DNA of 64,000 nt, from the NCBI GenBank assembly GCA_047605425.1, contig JASGFT010000001.1:1-64000 (forward strand), in the 5' to 3' direction. Shown here in pieces: positions 61,942-64,000 of the stretch. A model generated the notes under the pieces. It worked only from the letters and a program-made list of their open reading frames with translations. It did no database searches and had not been told where the DNA came from. The first letter of the stretch is position 1, and each line of letters starts with the position of its first letter. Source of the stretch: JAKPAM01 sp047605425 (lineage in GTDB: Bacteria > Pseudomonadota > Gammaproteobacteria > Burkholderiales > Burkholderiaceae_E). A program made the position numbers and the translations under genes.

Positions 61942-64000
61942 ACCTCCGATGGCGACTGGGGCTGCGCTGGACGCTGCTGCTGGCCTTGCTGCCGCTGCTG
62001 ACGCTGCCTTGGATCGGCCTGCGCTTCGTCGAGCGGATGGCCGAGCTGGCGCGCGACGAGCGGCTCGAGAACCAGGCCACGTCGGCGCGCGCGCTGGCCG
62101 CCTCGCTGCACGAACGGCGCGAGCTGTTCGAGACCGGCGCCGAACCCGCGCGCCTGCCGGCGGGCGCGCAGACGCTGCCGGTCGAGAACGTGCCGGCCAA
62201 TGGCCGGGCGTGGCCCGACTGGCGGCTGCTGCCATGGCGCGAGTTGCCGGTACAGACGAATCCGGCCTCGCCGGCCAACCTGTTCCACGTCCGCGTGGCC
62301 GCCGCGCGATTCGACGCGCAGCCCGAACGCCTGCTGCTGGCGATCGAGATCGACGACGAACGCTACGTGCCCGCGCCGCCGGGCACCGATTCGTCGACCG
62401 TGCTGGCCGCCGAGGGATCGGTGGCCCCCACCGACGCGCTGATCGTCGAGGCCGGCGCGTCGGCCGACGCGCTGGTCGCGCAGCGGATCCAGGTCTTCGA
62501 GCGCGAAGGCGGCTGGCGCACCGAGCTGACGATCGTCGGCGCGCCGCCGGCGCTGCTGCGCATCCGCGCCCAGGACGTCGACTACCTGGGTACCCGCCGC
62601 ATCGAGGCCGTCTGCGACTCGGGACTGCTCGCGCCGACGGCGCCGCCGCGGGTCGACGGTGACACGATCGAAGGGCTGCGCCAGCAGGCCTTGTGGGCCG
62701 ACACGATCCGCGCGCTCGAACGCGTGTCCGGGCGGGTATCGATCTACGACGCGCACGGCGCGCTGCGCGCCCAGCGCGGCAGCCTCGCCGCCGCGCCGAT
62801 CGAGCCCGACGGCTGGCAGGCTCGGCTCGCGCAGATGCTGCTGTCGGCCGCCGTCGGCATCCGGCCCGAGGCCGCGGCGCCCAACGACGGCGGCGACAAC
62901 CCGCTGCTGTCGCCGCTGGCGAGGGCGCTGGCCGGCGCGCCGGCCCAGCAGAGCCACCGGATCGGCGTCCAGGCCGGCATGCCCGCCTGGATCCTGACCA
63001 GCGCGCACCCGATCTGGGTCGAGGACCGGATCGTCGGCGCGCTGGTGCTCGAAGAGAACACCGCTGCCCGGCTGGTCCTCGGCCAGGCCGCGCTCGAACG
63101 GCTGACGCTACTGGCCGCGCTGGCGGTCGCCGCCAGCGTGATGGCGCTGCTGCTGGTCGCCTCGATCACGGTCGGCCGGGTCGTGCGGCTGCGCAACGAG
63201 GCCGAAACCGCGATCGACCCGCGCGGCCGCGTGCTGCACACGATTCGCGAATCGGCGCTGGCCGACGAGCTCGGCGATCTGCGTTCGAGCTACGCGCGAG
63301 TGCTGGCGCGGCTGCGCGAGCACCAGGAATACCTGGCCAACCTGCGCAGCCGCCTCGTGCACGAGCTGCGCACGCCGATCATGGTCGTGCGCTCGTCGCT
63401 CGAGAACCTGTCGGCCGAAACCGATCCGGGCCTGCGCGACGCCTACATCGGCCGCGTGCAGGCCGGCGCGGCGCGGCTCGAACGGATCCTCGGCAGCATG
63501 GGCGAGGCATCGAGCCTCGAGACAATGCTGGCCGACAGCGAAATGGAAGAGGTCGACCTGCGCAAGCTGATGGCCGCGTGCACCGACGGCTATCGCAGCG
63601 CGTTCGCGCCGCGCGAGTTCGAGCTGCGGTCCGAGGCCGACCCGGCGCTGTGCTCGGGCGTGCCCGAGGCGATCGCCCAGGCGCTGGACAAGCTGGTCTC
63701 CAACGCGATCGACTTCGCGCTGCCCGGCACGCCGATCGTCGTCACGCTGAGCGCGGTGCGACGCGCGCAGTTGCCTCCCGAGGCCGGCCGGGCGAAGATG
63801 CCGGGGCGTTGGTGGCCGCGCCGATGGCGGACCGACGATCGCGCCGCGTCGCCGGGCCACCGGCCCGATGCGTTCTGGCAGATCGCGGTGCGCAACGAGG
63901 GGCCGTCGCTACCGCGCAACATGGGCGAAAGCCTGCTCGACCAGATGGTCTCCGTGCGCGGCGATCGTCAAAGTGAGCAGACGCACCTCGGTCTCGGCCT
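61938..64000 (+). CDS. Sensor histidine kinase (partial at window end)
   Basis: An open frame of about 687 codons that continues beyond the window. TM1 (LRWTLLLALLPLLTLPWIGL) is at the N-terminus. A large periplasmic part of roughly 350 residues follows, then TM2 (LLAALAVAASVMALLLVASITV), a HAMP-like part and the dimerisation box LRSRLVHELRTPIMVVRSSLENL with the phosphoacceptor His. The ATPase domain begins (LVSNAIDFALPG, N-box) and is cut by the window end. Start at the TTG at 61938 with GGTGGAAGGG upstream; no ATG or GTG lies in frame between it and the regulator stop. It pairs with the response regulator. Confidence 0.9.
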   Translation, partial: MNLRWRLGLRWTLLLALLPLLTLPWIGLRFVERMAELARDERLENQATSARALAASLHERRELFETGAEPARLPAGAQTLPVENVPANGRAWPDWRLLPWRELPVQTNPASPANLFHVRVAAARFDAQPERLLLAIEIDDERYVPAPPGTDSSTVLAAEGSVAPTDALIVEAGASADALVAQRIQVFEREGGWRTELTIVGAPPALLRIRAQDVDYLGTRRIEAVCDSGLLAPTAPPRVDGDTIEGLRQQALWADTIRALERVSGRVSIYDAHGALRAQRGSLAAAPIEPDGWQARLAQMLLSAAVGIRPEAAAPNDGGDNPLLSPLARALAGAPAQQSHRIGVQAGMPAWILTSAHPIWVEDRIVGALVLEENTAARLVLGQAALERLTLLAALAVAASVMALLLVASITVGRVVRLRNEAETAIDPRGRVLHTIRESALADELGDLRSSYARVLARLREHQEYLANLRSRLVHELRTPIMVVRSSLENLSAETDPGLRDAYIGRVQAGAARLERILGSMGEASSLETMLADSEMEEVDLRKLMAACTDGYRSAFAPREFELRSEADPALCSGVPEAIAQALDKLVSNAIDFALPGTPIVVTLSAVRRAQLPPEAGRAKMPGRWWPRRWRTDDRAASPGHRPDAFWQIAVRNEGPSLPRNMGESLLDQMVSVRGDRQSEQTHLGLG

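Overview
The window is about 64 kb of very GC-rich DNA (close to 70% G+C by eye) with tightly packed genes and many ATGA or GTGA overlaps. It looks like the chromosome of a Gram-negative proteobacterium, most likely a Burkholderiales-type betaproteobacterium. The evidence is two TonB-dependent receptors, a TRAP transporter, a lipid A aminoarabinose (arn) cluster, malate synthase G, a YeaG/YeaH/SpoVR stress operon, EttA and two Liv/Urt-type ABC transporters. The lineage is an inference. No rRNA, tRNA, IS element, prophage or CRISPR array was found.

Layout. 0-3 kb: two toxin-antitoxin pairs (VapBC-like and ParE/RelE-like) around a DUF2442 gene and an SDR. 3-9.5 kb: a membrane GGDEF-EAL protein, an alpha/beta hydrolase, surE and glcB, the last with a clear terminator. 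9.7-17.2 kb: a GT9 glycosyltransferase; a minus-strand catabolic block (SDR, DsbA-like isomerase, HxlR regulator); a DctPQM TRAP transporter divergent from a 2-hydroxyacid dehydrogenase. 17.3-22.7 kb: a TonB receptor with a DUF2946-like protein, a small membrane protein, an acyltransferase and PaaI. 23-28 kb: a branched-chain amino acid type ABC transporter in which LivM and LivG are fused. 28-29.9 kb: an unidentified gene, a less GC-rich pocket and a possibly decayed DUF937 gene. 30-38 kb: an NCS1 permease, then an arnB-arnC-arnA(formyltransferase)-arnA(decarboxylase)-arnD run coupled to a DadA-like oxidase. 38-40 kb: an orphan ParA and a LuxR regulator. 40.5-50.8 kb: urtABCDE followed by ureAB(fused)-C-E-F-G-D. 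50.8-55.8 kb: SpoVR, YeaH and PrkA. 56.5-64 kb: ettA, a siderophore receptor with a Fur-box-like operator, a 48-aa membrane protein with its own terminator, and a response regulator plus a histidine kinase that runs off the window.

How the genes work together. The 40-51 kb block is a complete urea-use module: high-affinity import (Urt), nickel urease with fused small subunits, and all the accessory proteins for nickel insertion. The arn block makes and transfers Ara4N to undecaprenyl phosphate for lipid A modification, but arnT, ugd and arnEF are not in the window. The TRAP block probably imports and processes an organic or hydroxy acid linked to aromatic catabolism. The terminal two-component pair resembles the regulators of proteobacterial dedicated sortase systems.

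I found no clearly new multi-gene system. The strongest oddities are the urease with fused gamma-beta subunits, the LivM-LivG fusion, the amino-acid repeat expansions in two adjacent arn genes, an SDR lacking its catalytic tyrosine, the small overlapping ORF between response regulator and kinase, and the degraded DUF937 locus.
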